Below, in pieces: positions 28,022 to 37,438 of a DNA stretch of 64,000 nucleotides. The stretch's first letter is position 1, and every line of letters begins with the position of its first letter. This DNA comes from Bacteroidota bacterium (GTDB taxonomy: Bacteria > Bacteroidota > Bacteroidia > B-17B0 > Aurantibacillaceae), in the NCBI GenBank assembly GCA_020403265.1, contig JADBXZ010000009.1, positions 62,001 through 126,000 of the forward strand, given 5' to 3'. The notes beneath the pieces are model-generated. The model was not told the DNA's origin, did not search any database, and worked only from the letters and a program-made list of their open reading frames with translations. Made by a program: the position numbers and the translations under genes.

Positions 28022-30295
28022 TTAATGTATTTCTATTTCGTCAACAAATAACCAACTTTTTGAGCCGGCACCTGGTTTACCTTCTTGGATAATACCGTTG
28101 TTCTTAGCAATTACTTTTATAAACCTAGAATTTATATTTAGATTGTTTATTACTAGAACGCCATTATATGCATAAACTTCGTCACGAGTAACGTTTTTTG
28201 AATCAACAAAGTTCTTGTTATCATTACTGTCCCAGATTTCTACTTGTGTCGGAAAGTAAATCCAACTCCCTTCGCTCTTCAAAAAATTGAGCGCTACACT
28301 GTTTATGTCAGTTGGTTTACCCAAATCAATAGTTGCCTCTAAATCTTTACCTGAAAAGCCTAGCCAGTTGTTTCCATATTTTTCTGGGTTTCCTTTTATT
28401 CCGTTTACTAAAGTAGATGGCCCATCTGTTGCATAATTTTCATGAGGCAAGTTTTTTAATTGAATGCTTTTTCCGGTTGATTTAGAAACGAAAAATTTTT
28501 GTTCTAATATTGCACTTTTCTGATTACCGTTTTTAAAATAAGCAGCTTTTATCGTTTGGCTGTTTTTTACATTCAACGGACTAACATAAACCTTTGAATT
28601 TTTATCCGGATCCGTTCCATCTATTGTGTATTTTATTTCCGGCTCAACAGATTGTAAATTAAACAGAACGCCATCTCTAGTATTATTCGCACTAACTTTT
28701 GTTGAAAGTTCGAATATTGCTTTACTGTAATTGTAATTATAGTATTCGTAAAAGTTAAAATGGTGTAACAATCTGCTTTCAAAATTTTTAAGTTCTGCTG
28801 GATTGGAAGTTCCCCATACTACTTCAGACAAAGCAGCTATCCTTGGCAACACCATGTACTCAACATGCTTGAATGTTTTCATGTATTCTGTCCATACATT
28901 TCCCTGTGCGCCAAGAATATATTTTTCCTCATCTTTTGTTAGTTCTTTTGGTATGGGATCAAAACTGTAAACTTTTTTATAGGTTGTATGTCCGCCAATG
29001 GCCAATGGTTCGTACTCCGGATTCCCTTGGTAATGATCAAAATAACAATGCGAACCCGGGGACATCACAACATCATGTTTTTGTTTGGCAGCAGCTATCC
29101 CGCCGGAGGTTCCTTGCCAACTCATCACAGCGGCATTTGGTGCCAATCCACCTTCTAGAATTTCATCCCAACCAATAATTTTTCTTCCTTTGCCATTCAC
29201 AAATTTTTCAATTCTTTGAATGAAATAACTTTGTAAACCATGCTCATCTTTTAATTTATTCTTCTCAATTAACTTTTGACAATAATTACTAGATTTCCAT
29301 CTGATTTTAGGGCATTCATCACCACCAATGTGAATATATTCTGAAGGAAAAAGCGAAATCACTTCATCCAGCACATTTTCCAAAAATGTAAAAGTTGAAT
29401 CATACGGGCAAAACACATCATCAAAAACTCCCCATTTTGTTCCTACTTCTAGTTTTTCTCCGGTGCAAGATAATTGCGGATAGGCAGCTATTGCAGCCAA
29501 TGCGTGACCTGGCATTTCTATTTCAGGTACAATAGTAATATGTCTTTCTTTCGCATATTCTACAATTTCTTTGATGTCGTTTTGTGAATAATAGCTACCA
29601 TATGCGATGGAGTCAATTTTTTGAGCATTGTAATGCCCTACCATGGTTCCTTTTCTTTTACTTCCAATATCTGTTAGTTTCGGATATTTTTTAATCTCAA
29701 TCCGCCAACCTTGATCATCAGTTAAATGCCAGTGAAATGTATTTAATTTATAGAAGGCTAATAAATCCAGGTACTTTTTAACTTCAACTGGAGTAAAATA
29801 ATGCCGAGATACATCCAGATGCATGCCCCGCCATTTAAATTTTGGTTTATCGTTTATCGTTGTATTGGCAAGTAAAATTGTCTCACTTTTTTGTAAAGGC
29901 AACATCTGAATTAAAGTTTGTATGCCATAGAATACGCCATGCGCATGAGAAGACTTTATGCTAATTTGATTTGATTCAATTTTTAACTCATAAGCTTCTT
30001 TTTCTATTTTAGATGTTGTATCAACTATTAAAATAATTTTGTTGTTGTTTTCAAGATTATTCTTTAAAGAAATGCCGGTTTGTTGATGTATAGTTTTAAT
30101 TAAAAAACTTGATTCAAACTTTAATTCATCTGAATAAAGGATGGAAGTGTTTGAACTTAAATGAAAAATGCTTTTCTCGTTTTTTTGATAAGTTGGTTTT
30201 GGAATAATAGAGTTGTTGACTTGGCTGAAAGTGAAATTGTAAAAGAAAAGAAATACAAAAGGAAGCTTATTCATTAACTTTATATTATTACTCAA
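28022..30295 (-). CDS. GH20 beta-N-acetylhexosaminidase with C-terminal F5/8-type (CBM32-like) domain
   Basis: FKWRGMHLDVSRHYF, FHWHLTDDQGWRIEIKKYPKL, IHIGGDECPK (catalytic DE), MSWQGTSGG; C-terminal YATDGPSTLVNGIKGNPEKYGNNWLGFSG. Confidence 0.94.
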   Translation of the reverse strand: MSNNIKLMNKLPFVFLFFYNFTFSQVNNSIIPKPTYQKNEKSIFHLSSNTSILYSDELKFESSFLIKTIHQQTGISLKNNLENNNKIILIVDTTSKIEKEAYELKIESNQISIKSSHAHGVFYGIQTLIQMLPLQKSETILLANTTINDKPKFKWRGMHLDVSRHYFTPVEVKKYLDLLAFYKLNTFHWHLTDDQGWRIEIKKYPKLTDIGSKRKGTMVGHYNAQKIDSIAYGSYYSQNDIKEIVEYAKERHITIVPEIEMPGHALAAIAAYPQLSCTGEKLEVGTKWGVFDDVFCPYDSTFTFLENVLDEVISLFPSEYIHIGGDECPKIRWKSSNYCQKLIEKNKLKDEHGLQSYFIQRIEKFVNGKGRKIIGWDEILEGGLAPNAAVMSWQGTSGGIAAAKQKHDVVMSPGSHCYFDHYQGNPEYEPLAIGGHTTYKKVYSFDPIPKELTKDEEKYILGAQGNVWTEYMKTFKHVEYMVLPRIAALSEVVWGTSNPAELKNFESRLLHHFNFYEYYNYNYSKAIFELSTKVSANNTRDGVLFNLQSVEPEIKYTIDGTDPDKNSKVYVSPLNVKNSQTIKAAYFKNGNQKSAILEQKFFVSKSTGKSIQLKNLPHENYATDGPSTLVNGIKGNPEKYGNNWLGFSGKDLEATIDLGKPTDINSVALNFLKSEGSWIYFPTQVEIWDSNDNKNFVDSKNVTRDEVYAYNGVLVINNLNINSRFIKVIAKNNGIIQEGKPGAGSKSWLFVDEIEIH

Positions 30296-30563
30296 AAATA
30301 ATATAATTTTATAGGTCTACAGTTAAAAGTTTACCAATGGTTAAAAATCAATTAATCGTTTATTTATGTCTGTGTTTCTAAATATTTTAGCCCTGCTTAT
30401 CAAATTATTTTATCCGGAAAAAGAGATTATACACCTTAAAAATTTAAAGAGGAAAACGGTTTGTCTTTCAATATTGAATGGTTGTCCGGTCATCTAAATG
30501 GATTAAGTTGTTAATTTATGGATGGGTTAAGAAATACTAAAAACTATTTTCTATTTTTGAGTT

Positions 30564-32348
30564 ATGAAGTTATTTACTAAATATTTAGTTTTAATTAGTT
30601 TTTTTTATGGCTCAATGGTTGTTGCACAGCAGCCTGCATTTAAATCTATTATGCAAGAACAAGCCAACTTTTATAGTCAGTATAAAAATTATACCGATGT
30701 ACAGTTTGACTCACTTAACAATATAACAAACAATAAATTAGCTTCATCAAAGCAAGCTACATGTAATTTAACTAAAAAGGTATTGGGTTGGCACCCATAC
30801 TGGGGAGGTACAACATATACCAATTACCAATGGAGTTTGTTAAGTGATTTAGTTTATTTTGATTATGATGTTAGTCCAACCACTGGTAACAACATTAATA
30901 CTTCTTTTGCCTGGAGCACAGCAAGTGTTGTGACTGTTGCTAAGGCTAATGGCACAAAAATTCATATATGTGCGACCATGTTTTCGGGGCATAGTTCTTT
31001 TTGGGCAAGTTCAACTGCACAAACAACTTTTATCAATAACATTATTAGTTTGTTAAATGCGCGGCAGGGAAATGGTGTTAACATTGATTTTGAAGGCATG
31101 GGCAGTTCTGATAACGCACCTTTTGTAACCTTTATTACCAATTTAAATAATGCTTTAAATGCTGCAAATCCTTCCTACGAATTATCACTTTGTTTGTATG
31201 CGGTAGATTGGAGTAATACCTTTAATATACCTGCATTAACAGCTCAAGTTGATTATTTTACGATTATGGGCTATGATTATTATTATGGTGGAAGTTCGCA
31301 GGCAGGCCCTACAGCGCCTTTATATAATTATCAACCAAGTTATAATTATACTTTAGGTAAAACCATTACTTACTATATTAAACAAGGTGCGCCAGCGAAC
31401 AAACTATTAATGGGCTTACCTTACTATGGCAGAGAATGGGAAGTGACTCAAAACTCCACCTTACCTGCTGCAACCACAGGAAGTTTTAATACCAGCCGGA
31501 CCTTGGCGGCTGTAAGCACAGGAACAGCCTACACTCCGGGTAATAAATTTTGGGAAGGTAATTGTTATAGTCCATATTATAAGTTTACGAGTGGCACCAG
31601 TTTACGTCAATGTTGGATAGATGATGTTTACAGCATGGGACGTAAATTTAAAATGGTTAATCAGCGTGGGCTGGGGGGTATTGCTATATGGGCACTTGGA
31701 TATGATAATGGCTTAACAGGTTATTGGAATTTAATCAAAGATCATTTTAGTACCTGCGAACTGATTACTTGTAATGACAGTATTTTTGATATGGGAGGAC
31801 CAACCAGAAATTACTACGATAATGAAAATTATGCCTACACCTTATCAGTACCAAGCGGTAGTTTGGCGCAATTACAATTTATAAGTTTTGGCACGGAATT
31901 AAATTATGATACGTTATGGTTATATAACGGGGCAAGTACATCAGCTGCGGCACTTATAGGAAGTTATACAGGCACTAATTCTCCAGGTATTAAGGTTTCT
32001 ACCTCAAACAGTATAACAGTTAGGTTTAAGAGTGATGGCGCAACCACAAGCTTTGGATTTAAAGCAATGAAAAGTTGTATTACACCAAGTATTGCCACCG
32101 GGTTTTTGGAATGGGCTGATCATTCAATTCAAGTGTATCCTAATCCAACATCTGATAAGGTGACTTTTAAAAATTGTTCACTTGCTAAGGTCTACGATTC
32201 TACTGGTAAATTATTAGTTAACGTTTCATCAATGGAACCCATTACTAATTTTGATTTCGGGTATTTGGGCACAGGGCTGTATTTTGTGGAAGTTGTTACG
32301 CCAACTCATTCAAAAAAAATACTCAAAATAATAGTCAGTTCTAATTGA
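30564..32348 (+). CDS. GH18 chitinase-like glycosidase with CUB-like region and T9SS C-terminal sorting domain
   Basis: GNGVNIDFEGMG (DxE catalytic motif), GYDYYYGG; C-terminus IQVYPNPTSDKVTFKN...GLYFVEVVTPTHSKKILKIIV. Confidence 0.9.
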   Translation: MKLFTKYLVLISFFYGSMVVAQQPAFKSIMQEQANFYSQYKNYTDVQFDSLNNITNNKLASSKQATCNLTKKVLGWHPYWGGTTYTNYQWSLLSDLVYFDYDVSPTTGNNINTSFAWSTASVVTVAKANGTKIHICATMFSGHSSFWASSTAQTTFINNIISLLNARQGNGVNIDFEGMGSSDNAPFVTFITNLNNALNAANPSYELSLCLYAVDWSNTFNIPALTAQVDYFTIMGYDYYYGGSSQAGPTAPLYNYQPSYNYTLGKTITYYIKQGAPANKLLMGLPYYGREWEVTQNSTLPAATTGSFNTSRTLAAVSTGTAYTPGNKFWEGNCYSPYYKFTSGTSLRQCWIDDVYSMGRKFKMVNQRGLGGIAIWALGYDNGLTGYWNLIKDHFSTCELITCNDSIFDMGGPTRNYYDNENYAYTLSVPSGSLAQLQFISFGTELNYDTLWLYNGASTSAAALIGSYTGTNSPGIKVSTSNSITVRFKSDGATTSFGFKAMKSCITPSIATGFLEWADHSIQVYPNPTSDKVTFKNCSLAKVYDSTGKLLVNVSSMEPITNFDFGYLGTGLYFVEVVTPTHSKKILKIIVSSN

Positions 32349-32394
32349 GCCTGTGTTAATTGGTAGATATGCGACTTTTAACGTAAACCAATAA

Positions 32395-32838
32395 TTAATT
32401 ATCTTTTTTACGTTTTTTTTCATTACTGATGTTTTTAACAATTATTTCGCTTGCACCAAATTTATTTTTTAGACTATCTCGGAATGACTCGATGAATTTT
32501 TTATTTGGCGGTCTGCTTCGCGAACCATGAAAGGCAAAAAATGTAAAATGAATGTTTGTAGTGTCTTTAGACTCGGTTATTATAAATTTTAAAGTATGGT
32601 AGTCAGGCCCATAAAAATTAAGCGTGTCGTAAGTTGGCTATTTATAGCGGCTGTAAGGTTTAGATATGTATGATTGTCTGTAGATCATTTGCCCAGTTTT
32701 GTAACTCAAATTAGCATCAGAATTTTTTTTTGGAATAATAAAATTACTTTCGTAAGATGCGCGGTAGTTATAGAATAAAAATCCGCATGATTGAAAAAGG
32801 GTTGATAATGAAGAAATTATTATAAGATTTCTAATCAT
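32395..32838 (-). pseudogene. Putative lipoprotein ORF interrupted by one in-frame TAG (amber) codon at 32638-32640
   Basis: N-part MIRNLIIISSLSTLFQSCGFLF...SKPYSRYK, then TAG, then in the same frame PTYDTLNFYGPDYHTLKFIITESKDTTNIHFTFFAFHGSRSRPPNKKFIESFRDSLKNKFGASEIIVKNISNEKKRKKDN then TAA. Confidence 0.75.
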
Positions 32839-33266
32839 TGATAATTGTTTTTAGGAGTCATTTTTATAATTCGATACAGTTTATGTTGGAGGTTAATTAA
32901 ATTCTAGACTGAAGATACAAACATTTTTGCATAGAATCAATATCGAAATATTTACAACGCGTTTTAATTATTGGTACTGACATTTTCGGGATTTGCTATG
33001 ACGGGTTTTCGGAGCCTCCTCTGTCCAATAGCACAAAAGGTTGGTTAAATATATAAATGTTTTTAGCACGGCAAAAGTACAGAGCACTTTTGAGCGATGT
33101 GGCGCGTAAGCAATCCGCCCGGTGGAAAAAAATGTCCAGAAGAGGCGAAGCGAGGAGGGCTTTGATTTAAGCCGAAGTTCTTATTGTCTCGCCGCTTGCA
33201 CTTGCTTGGTGTTACGACGTCGTATGGTCGCACACAGCTTAAATTATGCTCTTTTCTGTCGTTAAA

Positions 33267-33464
33267 TTATTTTATTAAACCGCATTTACTTTCGTTAAAT
33301 GGATTTTTAGTGCCTTGACATTTTTTAGTTGCTTTACTTTTCGTGTCATGAATAATAAAGCCGCTTTGGTCTATAAGAGGGTCTGGACAAATACAGGTGT
33401 AGTCCTTTTTACAACCTAATAATAACATTGTTGTCAGAATTGTTAAGAGGATTTTTAGTTCCAT
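33267..33464 (-). CDS. Small Cys-rich lipoprotein
   Basis: MELKILLTILTTMLLLGCKKDYTCICPDP...KATKKCQGTKNPFNESKCGLIK; lipobox and CKKxYxCxC pattern shared with two neighbours. Confidence 0.65.
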   Translation of the reverse strand: MELKILLTILTTMLLLGCKKDYTCICPDPLIDQSGFIIHDTKSKATKKCQGTKNPFNESKCGLIK

Positions 33465-33509
33465 AAATTTATATTGTCTTTAATATTTTTATTGGACATG
33501 TGCGAAAGG

Positions 33510-33740
33510 TTATTTTATCACGCATGTTGTATAATTACCGAAACTGTCAGGCTGCGTTGATTTGTCAGTGCACACTTTAGCTTTGTCCTTTTTTTTAACG
33601 GTATAATTCGAGCGTCCGCCAGATTCTGGATTATTTGTATTGTATACAGTGCACTCACAAGTATACTTTTTACAACTTGTCAGGGTAAACGTAGTTAAAA
33701 ACACTGTGGTAGTAATTAAATTAAATTTGAGTCTATTCAT
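33510..33740 (-). CDS. Small Cys-rich lipoprotein
   Basis: ...TLTSCKKYTCECTVYNTNNPESGGRSNYTVKKKDKAKVCTDKSTQPDSFGNYTTCVIK. Confidence 0.68.
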   Translation of the reverse strand: MNRLKFNLITTTVFLTTFTLTSCKKYTCECTVYNTNNPESGGRSNYTVKKKDKAKVCTDKSTQPDSFGNYTTCVIK

Positions 33741-33999
33741 TGTCTTATTGATTTAGTTTGAATAATATATTTTTTTTTAAAAATGTCAACTGTAATTTTG
33801 TCCGAAGCCTATGAGTGGTAGATCCTCATACCCGCTATAAATTCGTTTGCAAACTATTGCAAGCAAGTAAATTTGTTTTGTTCATATCAAATATAATAAA
33901 AATGCGTCATTTTTCAATTAACTCGGTTGAATGAAGGGGATGGGTTAATATTTAATATTGTAGTTGATAATAGGAAACCCTGATTACCAAATCCGTTGC

Positions 34000-35382
34000 T
34001 TAATAATACAGATCCAACAAATACAAAAGCGCACCAATAGCTGCAGAGCCTAATTCCAGTTCACGTTTATGGATTTTATCAAAGGTATCTTGTTTGGTGT
34101 GGTGGATGTCAAAATAACGTTGGGTGTCGGGTTCAAAGCCAATGCAAGGTACGTTTAGTTTTTCCAATGCTATTAAATCTGCACCACCGCCTTCGTTACC
34201 AATTCTATCTGCAAAATAGGGAGCCAATAATTTTTGCCAGGTCATTACTTTTTTATAAAGGCCGTTTAAGGTATCTACGCCAAAACCTCTTGGTGTATGG
34301 CCTCCGGCATCTGTCTCTAATGCAGCCAGGTGTTTTTCATTATTCTCTTTTGCAAATTTTGCATAAGCTTCTCCACCGCGTAATCCATTTTCTTCGTTCA
34401 TAAAGGCAATGGCTCTAATGTTGTTTTTTGGTTTTACACCTAGTTTTTTATAAAGTCTTAGAATTTCCATACACTGTACAACACCTGCACCATCGTCATG
34501 CGCACCTTCGCCATTGTCCCAGGCATCTAAATGTCCGCCTGCCACAATGTAATTGTTTTTATTTGTACTCCCGTTAATTTGCCCTATCACATTATAAGAT
34601 AAAACATCGGGTAGTGTTTCGCAATAACATTTTAATTCAACTAAAGTGGTTGGGTCGTTTTTAATGGCTTGGCTTAACTTGTCTGCGGCAACATAACTTA
34701 ATGCCAAGGATGGTATTTTAATTTTTGAAACACTGGTGTCGTAATTCATGTTGCCGGTGTGTGGCTCATCATCGGCTAAACTAGTCATGCTTCTTACCAG
34801 CGTGGCCACTGCACCATATTTGGCCGCATAACTAGCGCCTTTACTTCTGAACTTAACGGTTTCGCCGTAAGCAGAGCCGGTTTTTACATGTGCTTGATTG
34901 AAGAACACATTGTAAAATACAATTTTGCCCTTTATGTTTTTTTCGCCCAATTTTTCTAATTCTTCAAAATTTTTCACTTCAATGATTGATGCTTTAATGC
35001 CTTTCTCTCCTGTACCTACTGAACTGCCAAGTGCAGTAACATTCAATTTAGTGGATTTATTTTTTTCTATTAATTGGCATTGCTCGGCTTTACCTCTCAC
35101 CCAATGCGGTACCATACAGGGCTGTAGTATCACTGTATCGGCACCTGCTTCATACATGGCTTTTTTAGCCCAAGCTACGGCATCTTCTGCACCTTTACTG
35201 CCACTTAGCCTTGGACCAATTTTTTTACATAAATGTTCTAAATTCGAATAGCATTTGCTTTCGGTTAAATAGAAGTCGTAAATTTTTCTTAACTGAATAG
35301 AATCATTTTTTTGTGCCAGTGCAATTACACTAAAAAAAAGAATAGTGATGCTGAATGAAAGGCGATTTAATTTAAAATTCAT
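34000..35382 (-). CDS. M28 family metallopeptidase
   Basis: VAGGHLDAWDNGEGAHDDGAGVVQCMEILR, AIAFMNEENGLRGGEAYAK, ALETDAGG; signal peptide. Confidence 0.93.
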   Translation of the reverse strand: MNFKLNRLSFSITILFFSVIALAQKNDSIQLRKIYDFYLTESKCYSNLEHLCKKIGPRLSGSKGAEDAVAWAKKAMYEAGADTVILQPCMVPHWVRGKAEQCQLIEKNKSTKLNVTALGSSVGTGEKGIKASIIEVKNFEELEKLGEKNIKGKIVFYNVFFNQAHVKTGSAYGETVKFRSKGASYAAKYGAVATLVRSMTSLADDEPHTGNMNYDTSVSKIKIPSLALSYVAADKLSQAIKNDPTTLVELKCYCETLPDVLSYNVIGQINGSTNKNNYIVAGGHLDAWDNGEGAHDDGAGVVQCMEILRLYKKLGVKPKNNIRAIAFMNEENGLRGGEAYAKFAKENNEKHLAALETDAGGHTPRGFGVDTLNGLYKKVMTWQKLLAPYFADRIGNEGGGADLIALEKLNVPCIGFEPDTQRYFDIHHTKQDTFDKIHKRELELGSAAIGALLYLLDLYY

Positions 35383-35672
35383 TGAATGACGATTTGGTCA
35401 ATTAGTCGATTAGAAACGTAAGTATTTATTTTTTTTATGACACTCTCTTTTTGATAGGCAAGCTCAGATTTAACTACTTCAGAATTGAGTGTGATAAATA
35501 GGGTTTTGTTGTTGAAATATAAATTGGTGGTATGGTTTGCTATCATGGTGCCAACTATATCTTGCCAGCCGTTTTTAATTGCGTGACGTGCAATTTTAAC
35601 ATCCAAATTTTCTTGCTTAAGAAATTGCTGAATGGCATCCCCTAGTTTTATAAGATTCGTATTTTTTGCCAT
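35379..35672 (-). CDS. DUF721 (DciA-like) protein
   Basis: GDAIQQFLKQENLD..., AIKNGWQDIVGTMIANHTTNLYFNNKTLFITLNSEVVKSELAYQKESVIKKIN. Confidence 0.88.
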   Translation of the reverse strand: MAKNTNLIKLGDAIQQFLKQENLDVKIARHAIKNGWQDIVGTMIANHTTNLYFNNKTLFITLNSEVVKSELAYQKESVIKKINTYVSNRLIDQIVIQ

Positions 35673-35673
35673 T

Positions 35674-35898
35674 TTATTTGATACTACAAGTGTAATCAGT
35701 TAAAGAATGTCCGTCTGCAATTAAATCTTCTTCACATTTTTTTTGCGCTTGTTTTTTGGTAACCTTGTTGTATTGATAATTAACCTCCCAAACGAAAACA
35801 AAGCCCCTTCTTTCTTCATTTGTTGTGCACTTACAGGAGTAATTTTTTTTACATCCGGTTATAATGATCATCATACAAAGTAGTAGGACTTGTTTCAT
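35674..35898 (-). CDS. Small Cys-rich lipoprotein
   Basis: MKQVLLLCMMIIITGCKKNYSCKCTTNEERRGF...KKQAQKKCEEDLIADGHSLTDYTCSIK. Confidence 0.68.
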   Translation of the reverse strand: MKQVLLLCMMIIITGCKKNYSCKCTTNEERRGFVFVWEVNYQYNKVTKKQAQKKCEEDLIADGHSLTDYTCSIK

Positions 35899-35915
35899 GT
35901 AATATCCAATTAATT

Positions 35916-36425
35916 TTAAAGGTATTTCTTCGGTGTGTGATTTCTTAATTCATCACTGGCTACTAAAACTTTTTCTTTTAAGTCTGATTTAAATTGAATG
36001 AGTTTTTGCAACACTGTTGCATCTGATGAGCCAATAATTTGCGCCGCTAAAATACCTGCATTTTGTGCAGCATTTAAAGCAACTGTGGCAACCGGCACAC
36101 CGTTAGGCATTTGTAAAATACTTAATATACTATCCCAGCCATCAATGCTGTTAGAGCTTTTAATGGGCACACCAATTACAGGTAAAGGTGTTAAGCTGGC
36201 TACCATACCCGGTAAATGAGCGGCTCCACCGGCACCGGCAATTATCACTTTAAGTCCTCTTTCGTGTGCGTTTTTAGCATAGTCAAACATTTTATCAGGC
36301 GTTCTGTGTGCCGACACAACGTCTATTTCATAGGTTATGCCTAAGTCTTTTAATATATCTGCAGCTGCTTGCATAGTGGGCAAATCACTTTTACTGCCCA
36401 TAATAATTCCTACATGTGGATTCAT
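35916..36425 (-). CDS. purE: 5-(carboxyamino)imidazole ribonucleotide mutase
   Basis: GIIMGSKSDLPTMQAAADIL, VSAHRTPDKMFDYA, IAGAGGAAHLPGMVAS, NAAQNAGILAAQI. Confidence 0.96.
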   Translation of the reverse strand: MNPHVGIIMGSKSDLPTMQAAADILKDLGITYEIDVVSAHRTPDKMFDYAKNAHERGLKVIIAGAGGAAHLPGMVASLTPLPVIGVPIKSSNSIDGWDSILSILQMPNGVPVATVALNAAQNAGILAAQIIGSSDATVLQKLIQFKSDLKEKVLVASDELRNHTPKKYL

Positions 36426-36428
36426 AGA

Positions 36429-37421
36429 CTAAAAGTACATTTTATTTCCAAGTTGTGGAAACAAAACGTGTTCTTTTTTGCCTGATGCAGTGATTAATTT
36501 TTTCAACTCTTCTTCAGGATAAAACAATGGCTCATCACTTAAATCAAAGGTTCCATAATGCATAGGAATTAAGTGTTTGGCACCTAAATCTTGAAAGGCT
36601 TTAAAAGCTCTTTCAGGGCTGGTGTGTGATGATTTCATGAACCATTCCGGTTCACATGCGCCAATACCAAGTATGGCATAATCTATTTTTCTAAACAATT
36701 TACCTATTTCTTCAAAATGAACACAATACCCGCTATCTGCACCAAAGTAAATGGTTTTGATTTTGCTTTCTATCAAAAAACTTCCCCATAGCATTTGATT
36801 GAGATCTAAAAGTCCTCTTCTGTTCCAGTGTTTAGCAGGTAAAAAATGGACATTGAATTCCTCGTCTAAAGCATACGATTGATACCAGCCGGCTTCTACA
36901 ATTTTATTTTTTATTCTCCACTTATTCAGTAGAGTCGAAATTTGCAAAGCAGTTAAAATGATGGCATTAGGGTTTTGCTTGCAGATTAATTGTAAGCTTT
37001 TTTTATCTAAATGATCACGATGATTATGGGATAATAGAATGTAATCCACTTGCGTAAGTTCTTCCGGTTTAAAAGGCATAGGACTCATACGTTTTACCGG
37101 TCCTACGTTAAATAGCACCGGATCTGTTATAATATTTTTACCATGTAGGGTAAATAAAAATGTAGCATGTCCAATGTAAAACAGTCCATCTTGTATGTCA
37201 TTGGGTTTGTATTCGTTAGTTGAAACAGAAAATGGACTCTGCTGATTTTTTTTAAGTGATTTAAATTGGTTTTTACCGGTTAACCATTTAAATAGGTCAT
37301 TATAGCTTCTTTCGCTCGGTTTAATTAAGTTAACATATTGATTTTTGTGATTAACGAAATTTCCTTTCCAGTCATCTTTAATAAAGTTCAACTCGGGATT
37401 ATGTGTGGGTCTCTTTTTCAA
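36429..37421 (-). CDS. MBL-fold metallohydrolase (NAPE-PLD-like)
   Basis: GHATFLF, ITDPVLF, LLSHNHRDHLD, FGADSGY, MHYGTFDL. Confidence 0.9.
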   Translation of the reverse strand: MKKRPTHNPELNFIKDDWKGNFVNHKNQYVNLIKPSERSYNDLFKWLTGKNQFKSLKKNQQSPFSVSTNEYKPNDIQDGLFYIGHATFLFTLHGKNIITDPVLFNVGPVKRMSPMPFKPEELTQVDYILLSHNHRDHLDKKSLQLICKQNPNAIILTALQISTLLNKWRIKNKIVEAGWYQSYALDEEFNVHFLPAKHWNRRGLLDLNQMLWGSFLIESKIKTIYFGADSGYCVHFEEIGKLFRKIDYAILGIGACEPEWFMKSSHTSPERAFKAFQDLGAKHLIPMHYGTFDLSDEPLFYPEEELKKLITASGKKEHVLFPQLGNKMYF

Positions 37422-37438
37422 ATTAAGTCAGTTGCGAA

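Noticed and set aside
33000-33245. Integron attC site
   Set aside because: No convincing RYYYAAC/GTTRRRY pair found by eye and no integrase in the window; only a GC-composition anomaly is supported.
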